This document shows positions 22,804 through 34,351 of a stretch of DNA of 64,000 nucleotides, piece after piece. Numbering within the stretch: the stretch's first letter is position 1; every line of letters begins with the position of its first letter. Source of the DNA: Owenia fusiformis (Eukaryota > Annelida > Polychaeta > Sabellida > Oweniidae). Below the pieces are notes generated by a model. That model was not told the DNA's origin. It ran no database searches and worked only from the letters and a program-made list of their open reading frames with translations. The stretch is taken from contig CAIIXF020000004.1 in the NCBI GenBank assembly GCA_903813345.2, positions 12,486,196 to 12,550,195 on the forward strand, read 5' to 3'. Position numbers and translations under genes: made by a program.

Positions 22804-24139
22804 CTCTCAATTTACCCATGAACTCTTACCCTTTGTGAATAGTGCAATTTAATTTCTTGCTTGCCTCTGCTATATATAAACTCAACAAGGACTTTCTGTA
22901 CTTTTTTACAGGTTGTAGTGGTTATGAACCCCACATGCCACATAATGGTATTTACATTGATATATAATATATAAATGTACATGAAATTGCCTATGATATC
23001 ACACATCTTGTAAATGATTAGTCTGTGGCTTAGTTCAGCTGTAGATCGACCAAGAAAGTGTTAACTTTACTCGAATAGGTTATTGAATTTCACATATCCT
23101 ACACCATATCTCTGATCTCAGTCCTTATGCTCAATCTATTGTGTCGCAGTTCCTGTATTTTAAAAAGATTTCCGATTTTTAGAATTTTTGTAATTTGTAA
23201 TATAATAGATGCATCTTAGGTTTGTAATGTTATTTTACATTATCCTAGCTCTTCTGTTAAATGTTTGTCACGTTGCCATGGTTATATTTTATGTTTGGGT
23301 AAAGAATATAATGTAATAGACGTCTTGGCACTGATTTTCCTATTGGTGCTGCTAGTGCAGTAAACGCCATGACAACAATGCCATTAAGTGTAACATAGTT
23401 AGCAAAAAATAAGGAATCATAGAAATGAACTCGAAGTCCATAATTTGACAGTATTTGGAAAAACAGCTAAATAAGATATTTTAATGACAGGGAGAAATTC
23501 CATGAAATTATGATGAATAGAAGGACATTTTAAGCAAGGGTTAAGATTTGTAGCAATGAAATCAATCAAATAACAAGATTTGACTAGAGGCCACACAATA
23601 TAAGGATGAACAATTTGAAAACTCCAATAAAGTTATGTAAATGGCCATCCCACTTCCTTCCCCTTTTTCATTTTCATGGATATAGATTTTGAAGTTCAAT
23701 AAAATGACTTTGGAGGAGTATGTGAAATGCCATGAAGCAAAGCTATAGTCTCTGGACTTCTGCCTTTATCGAAGATTAATATTTATGAGTATTTTCATAC
23801 CTACTAAAATCAAATTCTGAAACTCATCCATTTACTTTCCCGTGTTCTCTTAATCATCAAACAATGGCCGAATCCTAATTTTCACAAATATGAACCAAGT
23901 TATACCAATATGGCAAATTTTTCACGATTTTTCTCTTTCCCCATAAGTGTACATGTTTTTTTCAAATGGGCAAGCATAGTTTGAAAATTCCATTTAGTTC
24001 CAGTACATCATTAAGATCTGAGTTTCAAAAGTCTAAAATAATTTGTTTTAGTCAGAGTTATTTTAATGGTCAACAGGGTAGTTTCACATACACGTAGCCC
24101 TGTCCTCTTCTTGTCTAAGATATTGGCTTTTTCATCAAA
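22804..24139. other. Non-coding stretch
   Basis: No gene or strong repeat recognised. Sequence at 23400-23530 (ATAAGGAATCATAGAAATG, GACAGGGAGAAATTCCATGA, AGAAGGACATTTTA) may be a very decayed dispersed-repeat copy. Confidence 0.5.
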
Positions 24140-24335
24140 GATGTCTAGGCCTAAAATGTCCGTCTGCTCATGCTTATTTCACTCCATTTCTCTCAAAATT
24201 TGAATGAAGTGTCTGATTTTCCTGCATTTCTATACAATTTAGAGTGTTAACTACATGCCTGTTTACTTTATTCCTTGCTAATTCCACTCTTTTTCACTCT
24301 ATTTTGCATTTCACAACATGACCCTCATGACATAT
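24140..24335 (-). repeat. 190-bp dispersed repeat, best full copy
   Basis: On the minus strand it runs from GGTCATGTTGTGAAATGC through GAGTGGAATTAGCAAGGAAT, AAAGTAAACAGGCATGTAGT, TAACACTCTAAATTGTATAG, AAATGCAGGAAAATCAGACA, CTTCATTCAAATTTTGAGAG, GAAATGGAGTGAAATAAGCA to TGAGCAGACGGACATTTTAG. No pol III boxes, no inverted ends, no ORF and no duplication are seen, so the class is unknown. It is the most numerous family in the window. Confidence 0.9.
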
Positions 24336-24719
24336 CTCTCCCAAGACTTGTCATTTGCACTATGCTTCTACCCTGGTATGAAATACATTGTCAGTCATTC
24401 TTTTTATATTAACAATGATGATGGAAAAACAAGGAATGTTAAATGTACAGTTACCCTGAAAACTAGAGACAAATGAGATTATTTGAAATGATGATAATCT
24501 AAATTGTCCAGAAATGTCAAAATTTCAGACAGATTTTAAAGGGATCTTTATGAAACAATGACAGCATAGATATATCTAAAGTGATTTACAAGTTTCCGTG
24601 TTTTAAGTTCCTTGATATATATTATAGAAAAATATCTTTTCACATTTAAAACAGATAATCTGATCATCAAAACCCAGCTTATAAGAACAGAAGACCCCAT
24701 AAACCTAAGCTAATGTATA

Positions 24720-24895
24720 TACCAGTCATAAGAAAAACAAACCCCATACATCCCCAAACCATGATCTGATGTGAAAACAATATCTGATACCCCCTTTCCC
24801 CCACCATTCACGAACTTATCTCACAATTCAAGACCAGAACACCAAGGGACATTTCATTCATACCGAAGTGATTACATACATTAGATAACATACTT
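24720..24895 (+). repeat. Segment shared with 16218-16385
   Basis: CCAAACCATGATCTGATGTG, ACACCAAGGGACATTTCATT and CATACCGAAGTGATTACATA. No inverted ends nearby. Confidence 0.75.
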
Positions 24896-24994
24896 ATACA
24901 AAGCGCATATACTTAAGAAATGATACTGTGTATGTACTCATGATTGAAGAAAATATCTGCAAGGGAACAGAATGTAGATTACCCATGATAAGGC

Positions 24995-25815
24995 AGTTAT
25001 TACTGTGGAATGAGATTAAATCAAGAATAAGACTTGCATGATATCTTAACTGTAACACTTCTCTCTCCTATTAGAAAGAGTTTGTCCTCGCAGAGTTCAA
25101 TATGCTTAGCTGTATATCCAATATGCATACAGTGTACATCTTCTTTTAGAATAGTTTGATTTCACTTGTTTATTAGAGATTAAATCAAGAATAAGGCTTT
25201 TGTGATATTTTAACTGTAACACTTCTCTCTCCTATTAGAAAGAGTTTGTCCTCGCAAAGTTCAATATGCTTGACTGTATATGCAATATGCATACAGTGTA
25301 CATCTTCTTTAATAATAGTTTGATTTCACTTGTTTATTAAAGATTAAATCAAGAATAAGGCTTGTGTGATATTTTAATTGTAACACTTCTCTCTCCTATT
25401 AGAAAGAGTTTGTCCTCGCATAGTTCAATATGCTTGGCTGTATATCTAATATGCATACAGTGTACATCTTCTTTTATAATAGTTTGATTTCACTTGTTTT
25501 TTAGAGATTAAATCAAGAATAAGGCTCGTATGATACGTTAACTGTAACACTTCTCTCTCCTATTAGAAAGAGTTTGTCCTCGCATAGTTCAATATGCTTG
25601 ACTGTATATGCAATATGCATACAGTGTACATCTTCTTTTAGAATAGTTTGATTTCACTTGTTTATTAGAGATTAAATCAAGAATAAGGCTCGTATGATAC
25701 TTTAACTGTAACACTTCTCTCTCCTATTAGAAAGAGTTTGTCCTCGCATAGTTCAATATGCTTGGCTGTATATCAAATATGCATACAGTGTACATCTTCT
25801 TTTAGAATAGTTAAA
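24995..25815 (+). repeat. 164-bp tandem repeat, five units
   Basis: TCAAGAATAAG occurs at 25021, 25185, 25349, 25513 and 25677. Units contain CTCTCTCCTATTAGAAAGAG, TTTGTCCTCGCATAGTTCAA and ATGCATACAGTGTACATCTT with few differences. Confidence 0.95.
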
Positions 25816-26076
25816 TTTTACTTGTTAAAGGCATGGGGAGTAAATCAACCCTATATTATAACAAAGTCTCTATATTATATTAGATATTAGTTTTAATATA
25901 GAAAATATAAGAAGGGTGAGGGGGTGATGAACTCCCTCAAGAAGAGTATGAATCTGTCTTGGATATTCTCCTTCGATCAAACAGATTAGGTCTATCCAAG
26001 GTGAAATTCCAAATCAGGTTATTAAAATTAAGATATTATGTCTTTACAAGTACATCTACTAATATTTGATTTATTA

Positions 26077-26200
26077 TGTCACCACCAAAAAGTGATGACA
26101 TATTATTATGGTCTTCATTTTTTGTAACGAGTGTCGGTGATCGGCGGTTTGCAATCTGCAGTTGGATGTTGGCGTCTTTTGGCATTGTAGCTACTGTTGG
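26077..26200 (+). mobile_element. GTCACCACC element head fragment
   Basis: TTATGTCACCACCAAAAAGT plus GATGACATATTATTATGGTC and GTGTCGGTGATCGGCGG match the left end at 43193. The right end is absent. Confidence 0.6.
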
Positions 26201-26410
26201 GGTCATTAAAATCTAATAATCAGCATCAAAACTGTAAAAGTATTAATTTCATTCTGAGAGATAAACATGATATCTACCCCCCAAGTGTTAAATATTAGTA
26301 GATCCAGGATGTGATATTATATGACAGTTAAACATAGACTTAAATTTAGAATCTATACAGTTGTTTTGTTTTGTTTTATTGCAGCAATTGAGACATCCTT
26401 GCAAAAGCCC

Positions 26411-26758
26411 TACCCTGCGTGCAGAGTCTAGTTAAACTACAATCTGCCTAGTAGAGACCATATTACAGTTTAGTAGCCCCGCCCCCACGACAGGTACTGG
26501 TGACAGTTTCGGTAGTCACTTTTTACCTACGCGCTAATCAGCGAGCTTGAAGAAACATACGCCAAATGCGTATGCGCATGTCATTGGTCAATTCCGGGGT
26601 CAACGATGACGTCAGAAGGAATGACCATATAAAGAACGTCGGTCAAATTTGGCCGACGAACACTGATTGGCGCGGTCAGTTCACAGGTTTATTTTAGTTT
26701 GAAAGAGTGAAGACGAAGCTCTCTTTTAAGAAGTGAAGTCAAACGAATGCAAAGGGTA
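26411..26758 (+). mobile_element. 9-bp-TSD element, copy 3
   Basis: A 348-bp copy flanked by CAAAAGCCC at 26402-26410 and 26759-26767. It is shorter because of small internal deletions around the two CCAAT-like segments. CRE TGACGTCA and CATATAAAG are intact. Confidence 0.92.
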
Positions 26759-27374
26759 CAAAAGCCCTGGATTCAATTTTTTAATTATTCATGCATAGAT
26801 ATGATACAAAATAATTAAAAAGGCTGTTATTTGCCTCTATTGAAATCACTGTGAAATAATAAATTATTGCGTACACTGTACAAACAATCTGCTCTCTGCA
26901 TACTTACATTAATGGTGTGCCCTTAGATAAAGTCACGTTTTTGTTGTTTTTCATTATAGATGATTTATTTGATAGAAAGGTATAGATATAACATACACAA
27001 GTTGTGGCGATGCAAAATATCCATGATTAAGTAAAATAATTTGAAAAAGTTACGTTGAAGTCTCATTTCCTCTAAAAGATTACAAGGTAAAGTAACTAAA
27101 GGATCTGTTAAAGGGGTAACAAAGACAAAATAATATAAATTCCAAATTTTTGCAACTTCAATATCTGAGAAAAAGATTTTATATGTTTGATGTTATTGAT
27201 GATTTCCGACATCCCAAAATTCGTAAAAATTTGAAAAGGAGACATCTACTGTACGTTTTACAAATTATTGTCAAACAAGTTTTAATATCAAATAATAGAA
27301 ATGCACAATTAAAAATAAATGCTATGAGCAATAAAAATTAAAAAAAGTATCTCAAACTTATAATCATAAAAATA

Positions 27375-27562
27375 TATGACCCCCCAGATTGTCTCTCATT
27401 TGTTGCCCCTTTAAGTCAAAATTGCCTGTAAGGGACACAATGTGCTATGAGATACACAAGTGTGACAATTTAAACAAATTACCCCAGATTGTCTCTCATT
27501 TGTTGCCCCTTTAAGTCAGAATTGCCTGTAAGGGACACAATGTGCTATGAGATACACAAATG
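27375..27562 (+). repeat. Direct duplication of about 103 bp
   Basis: CCCCAGATTGTCTCTCATTT + GTTGCCCCTTTAAGTCA...AAGGGACACAATGTGCTATG + AGATACACAA occurs at about 27380 and 27482 with very few differences. Confidence 0.92.
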
Positions 27563-28186
27563 TGATGCTATTGCTCTAGTGATTACATTTAATGGGTGTT
27601 AAACTATTTAACTTATGCCATAATAAAATGTCTAGCAGCTATTAGTTAATTATTCATGCATTATGTATAGACACGCATATAATTGTATTTAACGTCTGTC
27701 TACTGTGTTTAGGTATATAGTCTGGGCTGTTACACATCCCCTGAGTTGTAAAGTGTTCGTCCTCTGATTTTAATATGTTGTGTGTTAAATGTAAGAAAAG
27801 GATTAGTTTTAATTAACTATGATATATATATTTTCCTATCTTAATTTATACAAGCCAAAATTATATTGAAATAAATGCTTATCTAGAGAGGCTGTTTTAA
27901 ATGCTGTTTATATCATCATTTAATTGGTGCAATTAAAATATACCAAAATTACAAAAAAACTATAACTTACTAGCACAATCAATAAACCCTCTTTTCTGTA
28001 CAATACATGTATATAAAACTGATAATATAAGTTTTGAGAAAATGGTTAATTTGTGATTTAATCACTTTTTGAAAATTATAATTAAAGTCACGCACAATTT
28101 GAAGGTGACAAGTTTGTTCAGGCCATGTATTGTCACCATACATAGTATAGTGTTTATTACAAGATGACACCATTTCGCAGGATCTG

Positions 28187-28663
28187 AATCTTCCCACAGT
28201 CTCTGAACCTTCCCCCAGTCTCTGAACCTTCCCCCAGTCTCTGAACCTTCCCCCAGTCTCTAAACCTTCCCCCAGTCTCTGAACCTTCCCCTAGTATCTG
28301 AACCTTCCCCCAGTCTCTGAACCTTCTCCTAGTATCTGAACCTTTTTTTCTAGTATCTGAACCTTCTCCCAGTCTCTGAACCTTCTCCTATATATCTGAA
28401 CCTTCTCCCAGTCTCTGAACCTTCTCCCAGTATCTGAACCTTCTCCCAGTATCTGAACCTTCCCCCAGTATCTGAACCTTCCCCCAGTCTCTGAACCTTC
28501 TCCCAGTATCTGAACCTTCTCCCAGTATCTGAACCTTCCCCCAGTATCTGAACCTTCCCCCAGTCTCTGAACCTTCTCCCAGTATCTGAACCTTCTCCCA
28601 GTATCTGAACCTTCCCCCAGTATCTGAACCTTCCCTCAGTCTCTGAACCTTCCCCCAATTCTT
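28187..28663 (-). repeat. 19-bp minisatellite CTGAACCTTCCCCCAGTCT
   Basis: About 25 units, mixing CCCCC/TCTCC and GTCTCT/GTATCT variants. On the minus strand all three frames stay open, giving overlapping ORFs with a repeated GEGSDTGRRFRYWEKVQ-like peptide. A period of 19 is not a multiple of 3, so these are artefacts. Confidence 0.95.
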
Positions 28664-29004
28664 CTGGCAATTTGGAAAGTAAATATACGAACCAAAATGT
28701 AACTTTGTGCATGCTTCCAAAGCTGTCCAAAGTTTTCTGAAAAAAAGGTACTTCTGCATACTAATGCCCCAGTGATGTACAATGTATGTTCGTATATACT
28801 AATGGGAACGAATTTTACTCTTAGCTTATACACAAGTACACACAAGTTGACGCCAGGGAGGGGTTTTCAGGAGGGGTTTTCGTTCATATGGAGGAGGCCT
28901 TAAGTAGTATGAGAAAAACACAGAGAGAGAATTAACCTAATAGAACTGATATGTAAAATTGACAAAGTCACTAAAATCAATACTACCTTATTACTCAAAT
29001 TGTC

Positions 29005-29090
29005 GTCTGCTGCCTCAACATTTTACACCATTTCTCTTCAAAATTTGAATGAGCATTTTCATATTTTGGCATTTTTGTACAATTTGTTGC
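29005..29090 (-). repeat. 190-bp dispersed repeat fragment
   Basis: GTCGTCTGCTGCC, CATTTCTCTTCAAAATTTGA + ATGAGC and GTACAATTTG on the + strand. Confidence 0.5.
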
Positions 29091-29636
29091 TATGTCATGC
29101 CATTTATCATTCAGTTTCACATTTTTGTTAATAGAAACACGCCAGTTGTGAAATTTTATGGATGGGTGATATGGCTGAAGATGGATGATGTCTTGTTAAT
29201 GAGCATTGTTACCCTTGCAAAATAGTTCATTAGCCCTAGGTTATTTCAGTTCATTAGCTAAGTAAACATAAATAATTACTATTAGTTTATAGCAACAATC
29301 ATTGATAATTATCTACATCCATTGATGTATTTCTGCAACTTTTGACACCTCTCTACATTGACACATCTCTGGATGACACATCTCTTGTATTATTGACACA
29401 TATCTGCCACTTTTCATACATCTTTGCACCTATTTCGACATCTTACAGTGATTCATTTCTTAGACCATTGAATCAGTCTATATTTTGCATTTTATTCAAC
29501 TACTGACATTTGTACAGTTGTCAAGGCAACGCACTAATTGTGGAATAATTTCTCAATCAGAATATGTTTTTCATGTGATAAGTGTGCGAGATTGAATGTT
29601 AATTGAATATAATAGCGCTGTTCTGTACTTTTTTAG

Positions 29637-29841
29637 GTTCCTGTAAAACCATTTAGAGAAATCATATAAGACTCGTGGGAGATGTTTGAGGGGGATCGGG
29701 CTAAGCATGACTTGGCCCTTTTTACATTACTTCTTCTTGAAAACCCAGATATATTGCAACATTTTGGAGGTGCTCCACTTATAGAGGTGAAGTTAACATT
29801 GTCAGTTGGTCATGGGACTCTGAAGTGTGTCACTCTTAGAG
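29637..29841 (+). pseudogene. Globin-like exon relic with in-frame stop
   Basis: The translated stretch resembles the A to E helices of an animal globin. FREII-stop-DSWE resembles helix A with its conserved Trp. AKHDLALFTLLLLENPDIL resembles helix B/C (the H..lF..lf..nPd.l..F pattern), followed by QHFGG. GHG could hold the distal His E7. It is preceded by GTACTTTTTTAG (acceptor ending 29636) and followed by GAG|GTGAGA (donor at 29842), so it looks like a spliced exon ending in phase 1. TAA at 29667-29669 falls inside helix A, and the CD region looks short. I see no following exon with the proximal His. I infer a decayed globin exon or insertion. A chance resemblance is possible, because the match rests on a pattern read by eye. 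Confidence 0.5.
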
Positions 29842-30054
29842 GTGAGAATTTTGCTCCCACCTGAGAAAAAATCCTATAGAGATCACTGCAATAACATTTA
29901 TGTTACAGTTCTCTTTGATATATAGAAATAGATAAAAACCGAGCAGACTTGAGACAGTGAACCATGACATGATGCCATTATTAGAAAAGTATGATGTATA
30001 GTCATGTATACAGAGTCAGTCTCATTACCATTGCCTAGAAATTATCAACGGTCA

Positions 30055-30212
30055 TGTCAATTTCATTTTATTTCTCCCTAAAATTTGAATGAATTACCTG
30101 ACTTTTTTGCATTTCTATACAATTTAGAATGTTGACTACATGCCTGTTTACTTTATTCCTTGCTAATTCCACTCTTTTTCACTCTATTTTGTATTTTAAA
30201 TCATGACCATCG
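30055..30212 (-). repeat. 190-bp dispersed repeat copy
   Basis: CTCCCTAAAATTTGAATGAA to TTTTAAATCATGACC. It follows the globin-like relic by about 200 bp. Confidence 0.88.
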
Positions 30213-30520
30213 TGAATTTGCTGCAAAAGTCCGATGATTACCATGCTATTACACAACCCATGGGAAATAAATTGAAAGATTTTCATCAAGTTCAGCAATA
30301 AAGTAAAATATATCATTATTATTATGTTTTATGTGTTTTATGGGAAAACAATGGCTAAAAGCCTGCATGGCATTTGTGGATTGGCAAGCCATAACTATGA
30401 GTACACAAAGGTTAACTAAACCATAACCTTTGTAAATGTGAATCTCTAATATTCAAATCAGAAAACAGGGAGGGCACTACTAGGAAAACAAGAAACTAAC
30501 CCATAACCTTTATAAATATA

Positions 30521-30597
30521 CAGGGTGTTTACACAGTCTCTTTACACTTACAAAATTGTAAAGAGACATAGAGAGACATAGATTTATGGACACCCTG
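30521..30597. mobile_element. ACAGGGTGT hairpin element, copy 1
   Basis: CAGGGTGTTTACACAGTCTC with TTTACACTTACAAAATTGTAAAGAGAC folds back on itself and ends GACACCCTG. TA flanks both ends. This kind of short CAGGGTGTCC hairpin is common in invertebrate genomes. Confidence 0.75.
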
Positions 30598-30668
30598 TAT
30601 ATCTCAAATATGCAAATCAGAAGGGGCACCACTAGGGAAATAAGAAACTAACCCATAGCTTTTATGTA

Positions 30669-30731
30669 CAGGGTGTCCCTTAAGTCTCTTTACACTTTAC
30701 AAAATTGTAAAGAGACTTTATGGGCACTTTG
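30669..30731. mobile_element. ACAGGGTGT hairpin element, copy 2
   Basis: CAGGGTGTCCCTTAAGTCTC with TTTACACTTTACAAAATTGTAAAGAGACTT, ending GCACTTTG, with TA on each side. Flanking sequence (AGAAACTAACCCATA) is shared with copy 1, so the pair is a tandem duplication of about 148 bp, not two insertions. Confidence 0.75.
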
Positions 30732-30789
30732 TATATCTCAAATATGCAAGGGGAACAGTAATAATGCTATCCCTTTTCAAGACTGATTT

Positions 30790-31041
30790 CACTGGCGGAT
30801 TAGGGGGGGGGGGCTGGGGGCCCGGGCCCCCCCCCCCCCCCTTGGGTGGGCCCAGAAAAAAAAATTGGGCCCAAAAAAATTTTTGGGCCAAATTTTGAAG
30901 AAAATGGGCCTCAAAATTTCAAAATTTGGGCCCACTTTTGGGTTTTAGGGGCCCAAAAATTTTTTACGCGCAAGCGCAGACTTTTTTTCTTTGACTTGGA
31001 ATTTGGGCCCCCCCCCTTGTTGGTTCCCAGATCCGCCCCTG
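30790..31041 (+). mobile_element. GGCGGATC-family MITE, copy 2
   Basis: Begins CACTGGCGGATTAGG and ends CCAGATCCGCCCCTG. GATTT lies just outside both ends (30785-30789 and 31042-31046), a possible short target duplication whose length depends on where the end is set. The inside is built of GGGCCC, A/T and G/C homopolymers plus ACGCGCAAGCGC. Confidence 0.75.
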
Positions 31042-31046
31042 GATTT

Positions 31047-33289
31047 CATGTCCTCATCTCCAGTAAATACAGTAAATATAAGTAGCCTCTAATTGAAAAG
31101 GATATGTGAATAGGCATTGAGATGTCTACAGAAGGGGGTGGGGGGGGTAGGGGCTACAAGAGCTTGGGGCAAGACTAATTTGTTTCTAGTAATTTATTTT
31201 ATGATTCTTTGAATGTTTCCCTATAACTCTCCAATTCATGGTTTCCCCTTCCCATTTTATAGATATACTTTATTACAGTTTTAGACAGTTCTTTCCTCTA
31301 TTTCCCTTGAAAATGTCCTAGTTTTATTTACATGCGACTGATAGCGATATCTCAATTAGCGCTATATAATAAAACACTTTTCCGAGCAGTGAATGTATTT
31401 CACAACATGATTGCCTCCTGACACGCATAGTAAAGCATAGCACTCTGGGAAAAAATAATAACTCTACGCTATAATGTAGAATCTATGTAAAAACGAGAAA
31501 TTGAGAGAAATGTATGAATTGGCAAAGGATATGCAAATGTCACGCTTAAGTATCATTTAATAAAATGATTGGAATTTTTTAATTTACCAGAAAAAATAAT
31601 GGAAAAACACATTTATTGGGTTATTGTTTTGCAGAGGTGGTATACCTGGAATTGAATATTAATGTATAATTTACATCAATCCTACAGAATGCTACTCTGA
31701 TTTGTATATAAATAGTATTCCTATACAATTTTGAGTATCAACTATTTAACCATTTAATGGTATCCATTTTATTTTTTGTTGGTTCTATTATTTTGAATTG
31801 ATTTTGAATTTCAGTAAATGATTATTGTGTTATTTTTTGTAATGGCGGCTTTTTATGAGAGCTCCAATTAACTACTAGTAATAAATAAATGAGTTATTGT
31901 TGTAACTGTGTTAAGTATAAACTACAACAAGGGAATAAATGTTTCAGCAGAGAGATTTGCTTTGAGGCTATTTAAAGATTTGAGGCTATTTCAGGTCAGT
32001 TTGTTTCAACAAATGGATTTGAGACTATTTGAGGGCAAGCTTGACATTGAAAGGCACTTGATTGTCGAAATGCCTAACAAACTTCAATTTTTCAAGAATC
32101 AGTCTATTCAAAGGTATGGGCCAACATGTGTCCTTTGAGGCTTTATTAAGTGGCATTATGTGCCAAAATCAGCATTTGGGGCTATAACGATTTGGGCTTA
32201 TTGAAGCCGTTGATATCTCTAACACTGAGACTGTATCACTTGGTTTAATATCAGCAAAACAAACTATTCATGGGCTGTTTTATGGAATGAATCGCCCCCA
32301 TAATACTCTCTCTCACTTCCCATGTGTATTTATACTACCATATCTTAGTTTCATAGAATACAGTATTATATAAGTTAAGATCCAGGTTTTATTCTGGGAT
32401 ACCCATAAAGTACTAAATGATTTTTTGAAATACTAACTGATAAACGGACAAAAAGAATTAATTGCATTGTTATTTTTCTTCTGGGTTTTATTATTCTTGT
32501 AAAACGGCTTGATCGATGCATGGCTATAATTATTATTGAACTTTGTCCACGTATGGGAAAAATAATATTGTTTGTCTATAATCATTATCTATCTAGTATT
32601 GAACTTTTTGAATGTGATGAGGCTTTAAGTCTCATTGTCGATTTATTCAACAGGGAAGTTTTCTTTAAAGGCTCACATTTCACATTTAGGGCTTAAATAA
32701 TAGAAAAATTGATTACTTGTTTGTTTGTAGATATTTAGTTGACTTGTTGGTAAATTGTGTATATTAGCATAAGGTGTTGTTTAAGAAAACAAATCCATAT
32801 AGACCTTGTACAGGGTGTCCATGGGATATAGGTGACGCCCCATAAGCAAGTATAATGTTGCTCAGTTAATGTTGTAATTGGGCAAATTAGATATTGAATA
32901 GTTCATATGTATGCACTTTGAAATGGCAAGCATGCACTCCTGAAAAAATCTTTGAAATATATTTTATAGATTGGGGGTTGAATTTTCTGAGAGAAATGGA
33001 AACCTGTCCATTTTCATGTTTTTACTATTTTCCAAAATATTAAAAGTTCTTACCCCCTTGCTCTTATGGATATTCACTGAAAAGTGACAAAGCAACATAA
33101 CCTTTCTCTTAGACATATCGCAAGAGATACTGTTCAAGCTTGAGAAAGTGACTTCTTATACTAATCTTCTAATCCGTGGCCAATAGTAAGGCTATAAGGG
33201 AATTCCAATTGATCATGAAATAAAGCATGCCAAATGCTAGAAAATCAATACAAGTTAGCGGCTTTATATAATACTCAGCTCTAAACGAA
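31047..33289. other. Longest quiet stretch, nothing recognised
   Basis: AT-rich, with a loose GAGGCTATTT repetition at 31960-32030 and TACAGGGTGTCC at 32812. The 76-codon ORF at 31908 overlaps that repetition and has no known motif. Confidence 0.55.
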
Positions 33290-33460
33290 AAAATACGTCT
33301 GCTCATGCAAAATTATGTCGTTCTCTCTAAAATTTGAATGAAGTGTCTGATTTTCTTGAATTTCCATACAATTCAGAGTTTTAACCATGTGTCTATGCAA
33401 TTTATTTCTTGCTCATTCAATGCTTTTTTGGAATATTTTGTGTTTTAAAATACGACTAAT
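33290..33460 (-). repeat. 190-bp dispersed repeat copy
   Basis: ACGTCTGCTCATGC, CTCTAAAATTTGAATGAAGT and TATTTCTTGCTCATTCAA. Confidence 0.85.
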
Positions 33461-33975
33461 ATTAGGTTTTTATGATCCACTTGCAACAAGCAGTCAGATC
33501 AAAGACTTGATAAATCGTTAGTTGATCGAGTATGCGGAAAATTATCGTTCTCAGCTTCTACTGAAATTCACTTCGATTATATATCTGAAATGTCGACTTT
33601 CCTCTTTAGTTTTATAGATTTTCTGCCATTTTGGAGGAACTGTCATCAATTTTGTTACAGGATTTAGGATTGGTCAATTTTCTGCTAGACTGAGTGTGTC
33701 ATCCAATCAGATAGGAGCTTTTGAAATCCCAGCTCAATTTAATTTGATATATGGTCAAGGTGAATGTAGATGTAGCTTAACAAATTAGATAGTTTTCCTC
33801 TACTGAATCAGAAATGAATCAAATAATGTAGAAGTGAATTTGAAAGATAGGTAGCATTCAATGCTTACCCTTTCCAATTAATTTTGCTTAAAAGAGCACT
33901 TCATCTACACTCTGAGCTAGAGATAATCAATTACCTTTATCCAACTAGAACAATGCTGATCAAAAACCCAGTTAC

Positions 33976-34012
33976 TTGTCCGTCTGTCTGTCCGTCCATC
34001 TGTCTGTTTTTT
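33976..34012 (+). repeat. GTCY microsatellite
   Basis: TTGTCCGTCTGTCTGTCCGT + CCATCTGTCTG, a mixed GTCC/GTCT tract. It may be a remnant of the CCGT element, but no head or tail is present. Confidence 0.8.
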
Positions 34013-34084
34013 TGGTCATGAAGATCTTATCATCATCAGAACTATAATAATTTGTGCTATTCCAGAGTGTAGTAAATGACTATT

Positions 34085-34351
34085 GCCCCGCACGCAGAGT
34101 CTAGTTATAAACTACCCTCTGGCTTATATAGACTATATTACAGTTTAGCAGCCCTGCCCCAAAGATTGGTGCCTGTGACAGCTCGGGTAATAATTAATTT
34201 TAAATCTACCACGCTGACCCTTCCTCAACCAGTCAGCGAAGTGGAAAGAACAAATGTTAAATACATGCTCATTAATTATTATGCAGTGATGTCAGAGGAA
34301 ATGACCATAAAGAAAGTCGGTTCAACCAAGGGAAAGATCAATACCCGGTGA
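34085..34351 (+). mobile_element. Diverged relative of the 9-bp-TSD element
   Basis: It begins CCCGCACGCAGAGTCTAGTT and keeps the same order of blocks: TTACAGTTTAGCAGCC, CAGTCAGCGA, TGATGTCAGAGG, then CATAAAGAAAGTCGG. It then departs from the family. A block like the family's downstream part (CTCTGATTGGCTTGGTGAG) appears at about 35535-35560, so the whole may be a longer, decayed version of about 1.5 kb. No duplication was found. Confidence 0.6.

Larger units (their letters stand above)
26768..29636. other. Non-coding stretch around two repeats
   Basis: Outside 27375-27562 and 28187-28663 nothing is recognised. A 63-codon ORF at 27150 is AT-rich, basic and without a known motif. Confidence 0.5.

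Noticed and set aside
28350-28845. Overlapping minus-strand ORFs of 126, 123 and 69 codons
   Set aside because: They lie on a 19-bp minisatellite open in all frames; the peptide is just the repeat read through.
34076-34351. ORF of 91 codons
   Set aside because: It coincides with a diverged copy of the 9-bp-TSD element, which is non-coding in its other copies.
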